The notes: generated by a model not told the origin, from the sequence alone. A stretch of DNA of 64,000 nt from Robertmurraya siralis (GCF_005502275.1 NZ_SWLZ01000007.1:124001-188000), one strand, 5' to 3'. Numbered from the stretch's first letter, positions 52,476 to 62,372 are shown. A program made the numbers and translations.

Positions 52476-55054
52476 ATATTGTTAATAAACTAACGATTAG
52501 ACATTTACGCAAGAATAGAAGAAGAACTCTTATAACGATTATCGGAGTTATTATTTCCGTTGCCATGATCATGGCAGTTTCGACTTTAGCAGTTTCCTTT
52601 CTTGATTTAATGAAAAGGCAATCGATCGCTTCTAATGGTGAATGGCATGTTCAATATTCAGATGTAACAAAAGAGCAACTGGAGACGATCGCAAAGGAAG
52701 AATCCACGAGCAAGTTAGTCGTTTCAAGAGATCGTGGCTATGCAAAGTTAGCAAATTCCCAAAATAAGAATAAACCATATTTGTTTGTAAAGGAACTTAG
52801 TGAGCCAGGATTTGAGCAATTTCCAATTGAGTTAAGTGAAGGACGGCTTCCACAAGCTGCTAATGAGATCGTTATTTCAGAGGAAATTAAAAATGATGCT
52901 GGTGTAAATTACAGGATTGGTCAAAAAGTCACTCTCGATTTTGGGAAGAGGGTTGTAGAAGGATACGATGATCAGTTGAGGCAAAATGATCCACTTGCCA
53001 AAGATGAGAACGGGGTAAAAGAAGAATTAGTAATTGAGGATTCGCAAACATTTACGATTGTTGGTGTCATTAAAAGACCAATATGGGAATCTACTTGGTC
53101 ACCGGCTTATACAGTTATCAATTTAATCGAACCGAATTTACTGTCCAATGACGATGTGGTCGATGCTGTTGTCGTTGTCGATAAGATCAATCGTTCTCTT
53201 TATAAAACCGTTGAACAAGTAGCAAGTGAAAATAAGATAGAGACAATTAAATTTAATAAGGAACTTCTACGTTTTTATGGAGTAACAGATAATGATGAAT
53301 TGCAACGAACATTGTATTCCCTTGCCTGTATCATCATGGTTGTAATCGTAATCGGTTCCGTATCTCTCATCTATAATGCCTTTGCTATTAGTGTATCGGA
53401 GCGGGCAAGACATTTAGGAATGCTTTCTAGTGTAGGGGCAACGAGGAAACAAAAACGCGATTCCGTATTCTTTGAGGGAGCAATCATTGCTTTAATAAGT
53501 ATTCCCATTGGAATTGTTGCAGGATTAGGAGGCATTGCTGTCACCTTTTTGTTTATTAATTCCTTGATAGAAGGAGCACTTGGAGTTACCGAGAAATTAG
53601 AAGTAGTCGTGACACCGTTGTCGCTCTTGCTTGCATGTGTGGTTTCGCTGTTGACAATATTTATTTCCACCTTTTTACCCGCGAGAAAAGCGTCAAAAAT
53701 TGCTGCGATCGATGCGATTCGACAAACTCAGGACATTAAACTATCTGGCAGAACAGTAAAAACATCAAAGCTAGTAAGAACAATTTTTGGAATTGAAGCA
53801 GAAATTGGTTTGAAAAACATGAAACGTAATAAAAGAAGATATAAAGCCACTGTATTTTCATTAGTCATTAGTATTGTTTTGTATTTATCGGTCTCTTTTT
53901 TTACAAGTAATATTAGTAAGTCCGCCCAATTGTCACAGGACGGAATCAATTTTGACATCCAAGTGGAAGTGAATGAGAACGATTTGACCAACGAGGAACT
54001 ACAATCCCTCACAGGTTTGACGGGAATTACGGATTATAGCATTCAAAAGAAAATGCAGTTAATGGCACCAATAAAAAAAGAAGCGTGGCCAAAAGAGCTT
54101 CATGACATCATGGAGAATGAACAATCTCAAGGAGATACGTATGATTTTGTCATCAATCTATATGGACTTGATGAATCGAGTTTTCAAAGATATGTAGAGC
54201 AGATCGGCGCAAATAAAAATGACTTTGAAGACAACTCAACCATTAACGCTATTGTGATTGATGAGATTAAATATCAGGATTATCGTTTAGGTAAATTTGT
54301 TGAGACAAAGGCAATTGAGATGACACCAGGGGAAGTGTTGGATACGGTCGTAATGGATGATGACAGCGAAGAGGAAGTATCCCATCAGCAAATAAAGCTT
54401 GCAGCGTTAACGGACCAAGTTCCAATGGGAATAATGACATCAGGTGTAGGAGCATTAGAAGTGATCGTCCGAGAAGAGGTGCTCGAGCAAATAATAAAGG
54501 AGGATGTTTCCGATTCAGTGCAGACAAACTTATTTATAAATAGCTCTGATCCGATGGAGACACAGAAGGCGCTCGAGGCTCAGGTTTCCACTACTACTTA
54601 TGTCTATAATGTTTCTTTGCAGAAACAGAAAGAGGAACAGTTTATTATGCTTTTATCTGTGTTCACTTACGGGTTCATTGCCTTAATTTCATTAATTTCT
54701 GTAGCCAATATATTTAATACGATTTCAACAAGTATATCTTTGCGTAAACGTGAGTTTGCGATGTTAAAATCAGTTGGAATGACGCCAAAAGGATTTAATA
54801 AGTTGATCAACTATGAAAGTGTTTTTTATGGTGTGAAAGCATTGCTTTATGGGCTACCTATTAGCGCAGTGGTAATGGCGCTTATACATTGGTCCTTACA
54901 AGGCCCCTTTTCCTACGGATTAATGGTGCCATGGATGAACATTGTTTATGTCATTATCGCTATTTTTATCATTGTAAGCTCGGTGATGCTGTATTCGATT
55001 CGGAAGATCAAAAAAGAAAATATCATTGATGGTTTAATACAGGAGAATATTTAG
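52472..55054 (+). CDS. FtsX-family ABC permease, large
   Basis: This 860-residue permease has an N-terminal membrane helix and two FtsX domains (about residues 275-405 and 720-855). Two large extracytoplasmic regions lie at about 45-260 and 490-710. BceB-type permeases are usually near 650 residues with one large loop, so this is a different, MacB/YtrF-like arrangement. Helix-start motifs LGMLSSVGATRKQ and FAMLKSVGMTPKG mark the two coupling regions. It is translated by overlap with the ATPase gene. Confidence 0.8.
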   Translation: MNIVNKLTIRHLRKNRRRTLITIIGVIISVAMIMAVSTLAVSFLDLMKRQSIASNGEWHVQYSDVTKEQLETIAKEESTSKLVVSRDRGYAKLANSQNKNKPYLFVKELSEPGFEQFPIELSEGRLPQAANEIVISEEIKNDAGVNYRIGQKVTLDFGKRVVEGYDDQLRQNDPLAKDENGVKEELVIEDSQTFTIVGVIKRPIWESTWSPAYTVINLIEPNLLSNDDVVDAVVVVDKINRSLYKTVEQVASENKIETIKFNKELLRFYGVTDNDELQRTLYSLACIIMVVIVIGSVSLIYNAFAISVSERARHLGMLSSVGATRKQKRDSVFFEGAIIALISIPIGIVAGLGGIAVTFLFINSLIEGALGVTEKLEVVVTPLSLLLACVVSLLTIFISTFLPARKASKIAAIDAIRQTQDIKLSGRTVKTSKLVRTIFGIEAEIGLKNMKRNKRRYKATVFSLVISIVLYLSVSFFTSNISKSAQLSQDGINFDIQVEVNENDLTNEELQSLTGLTGITDYSIQKKMQLMAPIKKEAWPKELHDIMENEQSQGDTYDFVINLYGLDESSFQRYVEQIGANKNDFEDNSTINAIVIDEIKYQDYRLGKFVETKAIEMTPGEVLDTVVMDDDSEEEVSHQQIKLAALTDQVPMGIMTSGVGALEVIVREEVLEQIIKEDVSDSVQTNLFINSSDPMETQKALEAQVSTTTYVYNVSLQKQKEEQFIMLLSVFTYGFIALISLISVANIFNTISTSISLRKREFAMLKSVGMTPKGFNKLINYESVFYGVKALLYGLPISAVVMALIHWSLQGPFSYGLMVPWMNIVYVIIAIFIIVSSVMLYSIRKIKKENIIDGLIQENI

Positions 55055-55113
55055 AAATCAATAAAGCATCATTTGCGCGGGGAGAATCGTTTTTTTCTTC
55101 TCAGCTTGTAAAA

Positions 55114-55143
55114 GGCACTTTCCCAATTATTTAGGAAAGTGTC
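55114..55143. terminator. Terminator between convergent genes
   Basis: GGCACTTTCC pairs with GGAAAGTGTC (one wobble) with a 10-nt loop, between the ABC permease and the minus-strand membrane protein. Confidence 0.65.
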
Positions 55144-55155
55144 TATTTACATTTT

Positions 55156-55608
55156 TTAATGCTCTCGAAGCTTGTTATAGCCTATTTGAAAGAGGTAAAT
55201 CAACATAGATAACGCTTGTTGTATTAGAAATATACCAAAATAATTTATTTTATTAATATCGAAGATCCCAAATTTTTCATATAATCCCATGAATACAAAA
55301 CAATAGACCAGATCGCTAACCAAATTAAGAATCCAGTATACCCAAAAATTTCCGAAAGTAAGGTACAAAAAAAACATCGGTAACGCAATGTACAATCCAT
55401 ACGTAGCTGGGGGAACATTTGTGAGAGGCACAATCGTTTCTTTTACTTTTACAATATCCCATCTTTCATAAATTTGAAATACGATCGTGATTAAAAGTGA
55501 GGAAAATAACCCTGCTGGTAAAAATTCACTCACCCGCTGTTTATCTAAAAAAAATAATAAGCCCCATGGGAGAATCAACATCGCCCATAAAATAATTTGA
55601 TTTAACAT
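55156..55608 (-). CDS. CBO0543-type small membrane protein
   Basis: This 150-residue protein has about four to five hydrophobic helices. The ILPWGLLFFLDKQRVSEFLP start and the GLYIALPMFFLYLTFGNFWVY region resemble the CBO0543 family of clostridia and bacilli. ATG 55608 is preceded by AAGGGA at good spacing; an upstream ATG at 55626 is not. Function is unknown. Confidence 0.7.
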   Translation of the reverse strand: MLNQIILWAMLILPWGLLFFLDKQRVSEFLPAGLFSSLLITIVFQIYERWDIVKVKETIVPLTNVPPATYGLYIALPMFFLYLTFGNFWVYWILNLVSDLVYCFVFMGLYEKFGIFDINKINYFGIFLIQQALSMLIYLFQIGYNKLREH

Positions 55609-55978
55609 AAGACAATTTCCCTTCATGTTTTATTATTAGTGTGTGCGGAAACCCTTATCTTTATTAGGAAATTGCTAAAATTAGATATGTGCAGATTTAG
55701 TTCAAATGAGATCTGTGGTTATGTAAATGCAACAACTTTAATCAAGAAGCATTTATACAACAGTGTTAAAATTTAGCCCGGATTGAAGAAAAGCAATCGT
55801 TCTCCTATTGATTTCTTGAGTAAAATCCGTTCTTCATTAGAGCGAAAAGGCAAGAAAAACGAAGGCTTTTCATCGAAATAAGGTACAAACAGTGCGGAAG
55901 AATTAAAAAGCAGGGGGGAATGAAGTCCTGCAGAATTTGTTGTGCTACAATAATTTAGAGAATATCTATGTTTTTTAT

Positions 55979-56121
55979 GGCTTTGTTGAATGTCGGTGTT
56001 GATTTTTGGATTATCTTCCCTTTGACCTTCAAAAATACTTACTAGCAGACATGTGTAACCAAGGTTTCACACGCAATGAGTAACAGAGCGTTTGATCAAC
56101 AAAATTCTGTTTAACAAAGCT
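55979..56121. repeat. MITE-like element, copy D
   Basis: The left end GGCTTTGTTGAATGTCGG and right end CTGTTTAACAAAGCT form imperfect inverted repeats. The centre has GTGTAACCAAGGTTTCACAC. About 143 bp, just upstream of a two-component system, so it may affect its promoter. Confidence 0.62.
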
Positions 56122-56173
56122 TTAAATAATAGCGAAGTATAAGTACATACGAAAAAGGAATGAGTGACTGTTT

Positions 56174-56872
56174 ATGAATGAAACAAGGATTCTTATTATT
56201 GAAGATGATGAACCGATTGCGGATTTATTATCTTATCGACTTACATCGGAAGGTTTTCAAACATGTATTGCAACAAGCGGATCGGAAGGAATGAGTAAAT
56301 TGGCAGAGTTCAAACCTAATCTTCTTTTACTTGATTGGATGCTTCCTGATTGCAGCGGTTTAGATTTATGTAAAATGGTTACGGAGAACTATAATATTCC
56401 AATCCTGATGATTACGGCCAAATCTGATATCACGGATAAAGTACTAGGATTGGAATATGGCGCTGATGATTATATAACAAAACCATTTGATCTTCGAGAG
56501 ATCGTGGCAAGAATTCGTACGATTCTTCGTCGTTTAAATCATGCGAATTCAAGCGAACAAGGAAATACGGAAAGCGAAATAATTCGCATTAAAAATCTTG
56601 TGATCATTCCAGAGGAGAGGCTGGTAAAGAAGGATGAGCAATTAGTAGAATTGACACCTAAAGAATTTGATTTACTCATGACCTTGATTGAATCACGTGG
56701 AAGAATTTACTCTCGTTCCGAACTGTTAAATCTTGTATGGGGATATGATTTCGTAGGGGACACCCGAACGGTCGATACTCATATTCAAAGGCTCCGTAAA
56801 AAGCTAAATGCAGGTGATTTGATTACTACTGTTTTTGGGATCGGATATAAGTTTGAGAAGCTGGGGGGATAA
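56174..56872 (+). CDS. OmpR-family response regulator (PhoP-like)
   Basis: This 232-residue regulator has a receiver domain (IIEDDEP, Asp in LLLDWMLPDCSG, lysine in DYITKPFD) and a winged-helix output (LTPKEFDLLMTL, DTRTVDTHIQRLRKKL). It overlaps closely with its kinase gene (three bases between). The promoter region is occupied by MITE copy D. The signal is unknown. Confidence 0.83.
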   Translation: MNETRILIIEDDEPIADLLSYRLTSEGFQTCIATSGSEGMSKLAEFKPNLLLLDWMLPDCSGLDLCKMVTENYNIPILMITAKSDITDKVLGLEYGADDYITKPFDLREIVARIRTILRRLNHANSSEQGNTESEIIRIKNLVIIPEERLVKKDEQLVELTPKEFDLLMTLIESRGRIYSRSELLNLVWGYDFVGDTRTVDTHIQRLRKKLNAGDLITTVFGIGYKFEKLGG

Positions 56873-56875
56873 AGG

Positions 56876-58333
56876 ATGTTTCGAACGATAAAGGCTAAGT
56901 TTATTATTGGCTTTTTTGTTATTTTTGTCCTTTCTTTTCTTGTGCTTAATCAAACGGTAAAAGAGACGATATGGTCAAACAATCAAAAAGTTGTTACTTC
57001 AGATTTAGTTGATCTTAAAAAAAATAGTATTGTTTATGTAAGACAAGCGTTTTTGATTAATCATTATAAAAGCAATGAACTTTATTTTAGTGATATGGCT
57101 ACAGACATGGTAAATGATTTAACACATTCGACAGGCAGCAATGTTAGTGTCTATAGCGTAGATGGTGAATTGTTAGCATCGTCTGATGAAGCAGCATTTT
57201 TAAAGAAAAGTGATGAAGATCTAAAAGAGGCTATTAGTGGAAATACTGCTTATCATATTATTTATGATCGGAGTAAGGCAGAAGCTCTTTTTTCATATCC
57301 AGTTGTCATTGACGGAACGAAAGTAGGAATACTCCGCTTTTCCAAGGATTTTAGTCTCCTTTATAAACAGAGTGGAGAAATTGTCGATTTCATTTTTTAT
57401 ATTGCATTGGCAATATTTGCAGTCGCGTACCTTTTTTCTTACATTCTTTCCAGAAATATTACGATTCCACTGACAAAGCTGACGGAGGCATCATCAGATA
57501 TTAAGAAAGGGAATTTGGATGTAGATATCAATTTTCATAGAAAAGATGAAATTGGTCAACTTGCTGTTAATTTTAATGAAATGATTTCCAGAATAAAAGA
57601 TCAAATATCTACGATTGAAAAGGATCGTGATCAGTTAAAAGAACTGAATGAACAGGAAAAGCGCTTTTATGATAATATTACCCATGAGCTTAAAACACCG
57701 CTAACTTCCATACTGGGATATGCTGAAATGATAAAAGAAAAGGGTGAATCTGATCAGAAGTTTTTTAATAAAGGAATGAATCACATAATAGAAGAAAGTA
57801 GGCGTCTTCACAATTTGGTGTTAAAGCTTCTTGAAATATCACGGAGTTCTTCTATTAATCAAAAGTTTGACAGAGTGGATGCTGGGGGAATTTTAAAAGA
57901 TGTTTGCGAGTCAATGTCGTTTCGGGCAGAACGATATAAGAAAAGAATTCAAGCTGAAATTGAAGAAAATTTATATGTGTATGGCCAAGCCGATAGATTA
58001 CGCCAGTTATTTATTAATCTGCTTGATAATGCCATTAAGTACAGCTCCGCTAATTCAGAAATAATGGTTGAAGCTAAGGCAGTTGAAGAAAAAATTCATC
58101 TTATTTTTAAGAATCCTAGCCCGCCCTTCGAGGATGTCCAATATTCCAAGTTGTTTCAACCACACTATTCAGCCAGCAATCAAACTACAGAAAAGGGAAG
58201 TATGGGGCTGGGGTTAAGCATTGTAAAAGCGATCGTTGAGGAACACAAAGGTGCGATCAAAATGTTCTATGAGGAAAATCAGACCATTGTTGCGATGGAA
58301 ATCAATCGTTTAGGAGAGGAGGAACCATCTTGA
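56876..58333 (+). CDS. Sensor histidine kinase with extracellular sensor domain
   Basis: This 485-residue kinase has a first helix (about 7-26), an extracellular domain of some 140 residues, a second helix (about 165-187) and HAMP (NITIPLTKLTEASSDIKKGN). The histidine is in FYDNITHELKTPLTSILG and the ATPase in LLDNAIKYS and GLGLSIVKAIVEEH. The ATG at 56876 has GGGGGG and AAAGG upstream. Its last bases overlap the lipoprotein gene. Confidence 0.85.
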   Translation: MFRTIKAKFIIGFFVIFVLSFLVLNQTVKETIWSNNQKVVTSDLVDLKKNSIVYVRQAFLINHYKSNELYFSDMATDMVNDLTHSTGSNVSVYSVDGELLASSDEAAFLKKSDEDLKEAISGNTAYHIIYDRSKAEALFSYPVVIDGTKVGILRFSKDFSLLYKQSGEIVDFIFYIALAIFAVAYLFSYILSRNITIPLTKLTEASSDIKKGNLDVDINFHRKDEIGQLAVNFNEMISRIKDQISTIEKDRDQLKELNEQEKRFYDNITHELKTPLTSILGYAEMIKEKGESDQKFFNKGMNHIIEESRRLHNLVLKLLEISRSSSINQKFDRVDAGGILKDVCESMSFRAERYKKRIQAEIEENLYVYGQADRLRQLFINLLDNAIKYSSANSEIMVEAKAVEEKIHLIFKNPSPPFEDVQYSKLFQPHYSASNQTTEKGSMGLGLSIVKAIVEEHKGAIKMFYEENQTIVAMEINRLGEEEPS

Positions 58334-59463
58334 ACAAGCAGTTTATTGGCTGGTTATCGATCGCATTGCTTATTGTCCTGTTCGTATCCGGTTGCAGTGG
58401 AGAAAGAGCGGAAACAATTGTGATTCCAGCACAGGAAGAAAACAATATTGAAAATCATAATTCCCATCCTTTTCTGGTAAAAAAGATTTATCCTCTCCCT
58501 GCTGTTGATAAATTATTTGGTTGGTCCTCAAAGAACTCTATTATTGGCATTTTTAAAAAGGAAGAGGTTGCCAAACGGGTACCTGATTATCTTCATACGC
58601 TTGCGTTCCCTTATGAAACGCCGGAGATGTTACAAGAATGGCATCAGTATACTTTCAATCTGTTAGTCTCACCAGATGGTAAGAAGATGGTTGAAATCAT
58701 GATGTCTTCAACCTCAAATAAGGGAATCATAAACTTGATATCAGTTCAGGATGGCAGTAAAACGGAAATAGCTACCATTGATTATAATAAATTAATGTAC
58801 GTACAAGGAGGAGCGTGGTCGAATAACAGCCGTTATATTTGCTATCTTGTACTTGCGGCAAAGAAAAAGCAGCCAGCGGAAGTTCATCTCTTCGATACAG
58901 ACACGGGATCACTTAAAACATATCCATTAAAGGAGATAGAGAATGAATCCCCAACAGCTATAAGCATTTCTGATAATGGTGATAATTTGTTATTGACGAT
59001 ACTACCGAACTCAAAACGAGATTCCAGTATCATCATGGGAACCATTACTGATAATGGGATTAATCTTCAGTCCGAAAAGTTAAGAACACTTGGTGAACCT
59101 ACATGGTTGAATAATGACCAGTTTGTATTTTTGGGACCAGAAAACACTCTTTATGAGTACGATCAGCGGAATGGTGAACTTTCAGCTCTACTTGAAAAAG
59201 TAACCAGTTTTAAATTTTCTCCTGATCGCAAGAAAATAGCTTATTTTTTATACGATCGTGACACCGTTTATGCAGGAAAACTTCAAGGAAGGAATATTTT
59301 ATTTCAAGAACCTGTATATCATGGCATCGTGCCGTTTGATTTGTTTTGGAGTCCTGATGGCAATAATCTTCTCATTCATGGACAGAAGCAAAGTTCACCG
59401 GCGGAAGGCTCCTTAACGCAAATTGTTCCAAATAATGACTCTGCTTATATAGTGGCCTTTTAG
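58330..59463 (+). CDS. Lipoprotein with beta-propeller-like repeats, linked to the kinase
   Basis: This 377-residue protein has a lipoprotein signal (lipobox FVSGC, Cys about residue 22). Repeated blocks such as LLVSPDGKKMVE, WSNNSRYICYL, FKFSPDRKKIAYF and WSPDGNNLLIHG are typical of TolB/WD40-like propeller blades. TTG at 58330 follows GGAGAGGAGG and overlaps the kinase stop by four bases. Coupled translation suggests it works with the kinase, perhaps as an extracellular accessory sensor. That role is inference. Confidence 0.75.
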   Translation: MNKQFIGWLSIALLIVLFVSGCSGERAETIVIPAQEENNIENHNSHPFLVKKIYPLPAVDKLFGWSSKNSIIGIFKKEEVAKRVPDYLHTLAFPYETPEMLQEWHQYTFNLLVSPDGKKMVEIMMSSTSNKGIINLISVQDGSKTEIATIDYNKLMYVQGGAWSNNSRYICYLVLAAKKKQPAEVHLFDTDTGSLKTYPLKEIENESPTAISISDNGDNLLLTILPNSKRDSSIIMGTITDNGINLQSEKLRTLGEPTWLNNDQFVFLGPENTLYEYDQRNGELSALLEKVTSFKFSPDRKKIAYFLYDRDTVYAGKLQGRNILFQEPVYHGIVPFDLFWSPDGNNLLIHGQKQSSPAEGSLTQIVPNNDSAYIVAF

Positions 59464-59493
59464 ACGTAAAAAAATTTAAATTTATGATTGATT

Positions 59494-59530
59494 AAGCCTC
59501 ATTTTAGTTTTTGACTAAATGAGGCTTTTT
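59494..59530 (+). terminator. Terminator after the kinase-lipoprotein operon
   Basis: AAGCCTCATTTTAGT pairs with ACTAAATGAGGCTT (one bulged base), followed by TTTTT. Confidence 0.85.
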
Positions 59531-59830
59531 AATTTGTACTTCTTTAGCTCATGCCTTACAACTATATCTTACGTAAGGACATGGTCAAAGTCGTATGAAT
59601 GGCAATAGTGTTAACGTAAATCTCCATCATTTCTTTTACCAAAAGGTTGATAGATTTTTTTGTGACATTTTGTTTACAAGTAGGTCAAACTTCTATGACA
59701 ATTGTAGTTTATATTAAATCTTGCAAAGAAATATGTCGGGTTTTGTCAAAATATATAAAAATAATAGCTACTATCATTCTAATAAAAAGAAGATTACAAT
59801 GTAGCAGTGGTATTATTAGGGGGCAAGAAT
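59531..59830. other. Intergenic region before the deacetylase gene
   Basis: CCTTAC and GTAAGG (about 59547-59571) can form a small hairpin. Nothing else was recognised. Confidence 0.3.
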
Positions 59831-60721
59831 ATGTCAAACTTACAGAGAAGAAAAAGATATAAATTGAATGTTAAGGGAAAAATAGCCGTTGTCATATTTT
59901 CTTTATTAATCATCTCATTATGTGTTACATGGGCAGGGAAGGTTGTCGGGCAAATGTTTGAATCATCTAAAGCAGCAGATCCCAAAATCGTAGAGGAAAA
60001 GGTCAAAAGTGCTGATAACCCACTATCGAATGATTTAATAGATAAAAGCGCTGATCAGGGCACAAAGAAAGCTAATGATCCTATAAAGAAAGATAAAGAG
60101 AAAAAAGATTTAGAACTTGGCAAGGTTGTCTATTTAACTTTTGATGATGGACCGCATTCGACTGCTTCAGAAAAAATACTAAATCTGCTTAATCAGTATC
60201 ATGCAAAAGCAACTTATTTTATGTTGAAGCCAAATATCGAACAAAATCCTCATATAGTGAAGAAAGTGGCTGAAAGTGGTCACTCTATTGGTGCTCATGG
60301 CGTCACACATGATGTATCTAAAATCTATCATTCTCCTGAAAATTTTGCATCAGAAATGAATGAAACACTGGATGCAATTTTTGATAAGTCCAATCTAAAC
60401 TCGCGTTTGATAAGAGCACCTTATGGTTCAAAACCATATATTACTTCTCCATTTAGGGAAGTGATTGAACGTGATCATTTCATTTTATGGGACTGGAATA
60501 TTGATTCCGAGGATTGGAAGATGCCGAGAGGTGAGTATGTGAACAATGTTATTCAGCAGGTAAACCAATATGTTGGTAAGAGACCATTGGTTGTATTAAT
60601 GCATGAGAAACCAACTACAGCTAATCATTTAGAAGAACTGTTGAGTTATTTTCACGAAAATGGGTATGAAATGAAAGCAATAGATGAATCGATGAAGCCG
60701 ATACAATTTAAAGTGGAGTAA
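59831..60721 (+). CDS. Polysaccharide deacetylase (PgdA/NodB type)
   Basis: This 296-residue protein is anchored by one N-terminal helix (about 13-33) and has a Lys/Asp-rich linker. The NodB catalytic domain has all five motifs: TFDDGPH (catalytic Asp), AHGVTHD (metal histidines), RAPYGSKP, DWNIDSEDW and LMHEKPTT. It should remove acetyl groups from peptidoglycan N-acetylglucosamine or a related wall polymer, outside the membrane. ATG 59831 follows AGGGGGC. Confidence 0.83.
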   Translation: MSNLQRRKRYKLNVKGKIAVVIFSLLIISLCVTWAGKVVGQMFESSKAADPKIVEEKVKSADNPLSNDLIDKSADQGTKKANDPIKKDKEKKDLELGKVVYLTFDDGPHSTASEKILNLLNQYHAKATYFMLKPNIEQNPHIVKKVAESGHSIGAHGVTHDVSKIYHSPENFASEMNETLDAIFDKSNLNSRLIRAPYGSKPYITSPFREVIERDHFILWDWNIDSEDWKMPRGEYVNNVIQQVNQYVGKRPLVVLMHEKPTTANHLEELLSYFHENGYEMKAIDESMKPIQFKVE

Positions 60722-60849
60722 TAAATAACTCCGAATCTCTCATTCTAGTCTTGAATGAATGCGATCCTCAATATCTGCTTCAAATTTGTATTTTAAAAAA
60801 GCCAGTTCATCGCTGTAAATAAATTTAGCTTAGAAAAGAGGCAATGTGT

Positions 60850-61881
60850 TTGAGAGTGAAAAAAAAGAGAATGTCCAAGTGGAAAAAATATACAATAAGT
60901 GTTCTTTTACTATTAGTGGTCACGACTGTTGCTTATGGTGGATACTTTTTTATTCATGTTTACAACGCAGCAACTGAAGCATATGAAGAGATAGAGCGTC
61001 CAGATGGTAACTCAGAGCTGAGAAATACAGCTGTTAATATAGGAAAGGAGCCGACATCGCTCTTATTAATTGGTGTCGAGAATTATGCAACAAGCGGAGA
61101 AAATGGGCGAGCAGATTCCCTTATTGTTGTTACATTAAATCCTAAAACAGCAAATGTAACGATAACTAGTATTCCGCGTGATACTAGAGTGGAATTTACA
61201 GAGGAGGAAGCAGGAAAATACGCCGGCACTCATAAAATTAATGCGGCATACTCATATGGCTCCATGAATGATTATGGTGCCAATAAACTTACAGTTGAAA
61301 AAGTTGAGCAATTATTAAATATTCCAATTGATGAATATGTCACCGTTAATTTTGATGGTTTTAGAGATCTTGTTAATGCATTGGGTGGTGTTACCGTCGA
61401 TATTAAAGAACCATTTTGGGAAAAAGATATATATGCAGGTGGAGAAAGAATTTATTTTGAAAAAGGTGAGAAGAAGTTAAACGGGGAAGAAGCATTAGCT
61501 TTTGTGCGAATGAGAAAACGTGAAGTTAACAATATTTATTCCCGTGATGAAAGACAGCGACAATTTATCGAAGCGACTATCGATGAGGCCATTTCGACAA
61601 ATACACTATTTAAGGTTGGTGAAATTTCTAAAATACTAGGGAAAAACGTTACAACAAGTTTAAGTCCAACCGAGATTTTCCAATTGCAACATGTATATTC
61701 TTCAATCAATACTGCTAAAATCAAATCCTTTGAATTAGAGGGCGAGGGTCAAATAATAGATCGTATTTATTACTTTGTTCCATCCGAAGAGGGACTCGAT
61801 AATATTTCTAATATATTAAAGCAAGAACTGGAATTGGCTGCCCAAGAGGATTCAGATGATATAGAAATTAAAAATAACTAA
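60850..61881 (+). CDS. LytR-CpsA-Psr (LCP) family wall-polymer ligase
   Basis: This protein of about 343 residues has one N-terminal membrane helix and an extracellular LCP domain. Visible motifs include RADSLIVVTLNP, SIPRDTRVEF, HKINAAYSYG, YVTVNFDGFRDLVNALGGV and AFVRMRKRE with RDERQRQFIEA. The arginines and aspartates that hold the polyprenyl-pyrophosphate are kept. LCP proteins (TagTUV) attach teichoic acids or other glycopolymers to peptidoglycan. Start is uncertain: TTG 60850 has AAGAGG at eight bases; ATG 60844 and GTG 60856 are alternatives. Confidence 0.85.
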   Translation: MRVKKKRMSKWKKYTISVLLLLVVTTVAYGGYFFIHVYNAATEAYEEIERPDGNSELRNTAVNIGKEPTSLLLIGVENYATSGENGRADSLIVVTLNPKTANVTITSIPRDTRVEFTEEEAGKYAGTHKINAAYSYGSMNDYGANKLTVEKVEQLLNIPIDEYVTVNFDGFRDLVNALGGVTVDIKEPFWEKDIYAGGERIYFEKGEKKLNGEEALAFVRMRKREVNNIYSRDERQRQFIEATIDEAISTNTLFKVGEISKILGKNVTTSLSPTEIFQLQHVYSSINTAKIKSFELEGEGQIIDRIYYFVPSEEGLDNISNILKQELELAAQEDSDDIEIKNN

Positions 61882-61962
61882 TTCTTGTATTTCTTCATTT
61901 ATTTAGAAAGGAAATGTTTTGATTAAAAACAATTTTCATGGTTTTAAAGTAGATATAGCGTA

Positions 61963-62009
61963 GAGAGTGTTTTTAAAGCAATGCTTTTGAAAGACTCTCT
62001 TTTTTTTAT
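61963..62009 (+). terminator. Terminator after the LCP gene
   Basis: AGAGAGTGTTTTTAAAGC pairs with GCTTTTGAAAGACTCTCT with small mismatches, followed by T8. Confidence 0.7.
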
Positions 62010-62098
62010 GGTTGGAAATTTTTACACCTACCGAGTGAGAGAGCCTTATGCTTGATACTCTTGATTACCAAATTTTAACGCTTGAATTTTTAAAACAT

Positions 62099-62206
62099 AG
62101 CTTTGTTAAACAATATTGTTGATTAAACGATTTTTGGCTCATTTCGAGTGAAACCTTAGTTTCACTCGAAATGAGCCAAAAATCAACACCAACATATAAC
62201 AAAGCC
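62099..62206. repeat. MITE-like element, copy E, with 26-bp perfect hairpin
   Basis: The ends AGCTTTGTTAAACA and the reverse complement of TATAACAAAGCC are inverted repeats. The interior has a perfect 26-bp stem (62129-62154 with 62159-62184) with a 4-nt loop. It is the best preserved copy and lies in inverse orientation to the others. Confidence 0.68.
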
Positions 62207-62256
62207 AAAAAATTAAATAAAATGACTATTTTTTATTGAAAGTGTTCTAATAGGAT

Positions 62257-62284
62257 TGAACAAACTTTCTATTGTTTTATAATG
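62257..62284 (+). promoter_or_regulatory. Sigma-A promoter for the 7TM kinase gene
   Basis: TTGAAC (62257-62262) and TATAAT (62279-62284) have a 16-bp spacer. It lies about 50 bases after MITE copy E. Confidence 0.6.
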
Positions 62285-62372
62285 GGAAACAGAGACGTAT
62301 GTTTAAATCTATATATCGCACAATAATAAAGCAAACATTGTTTAGATGAATATGACTATTTGCAGGTGACCA

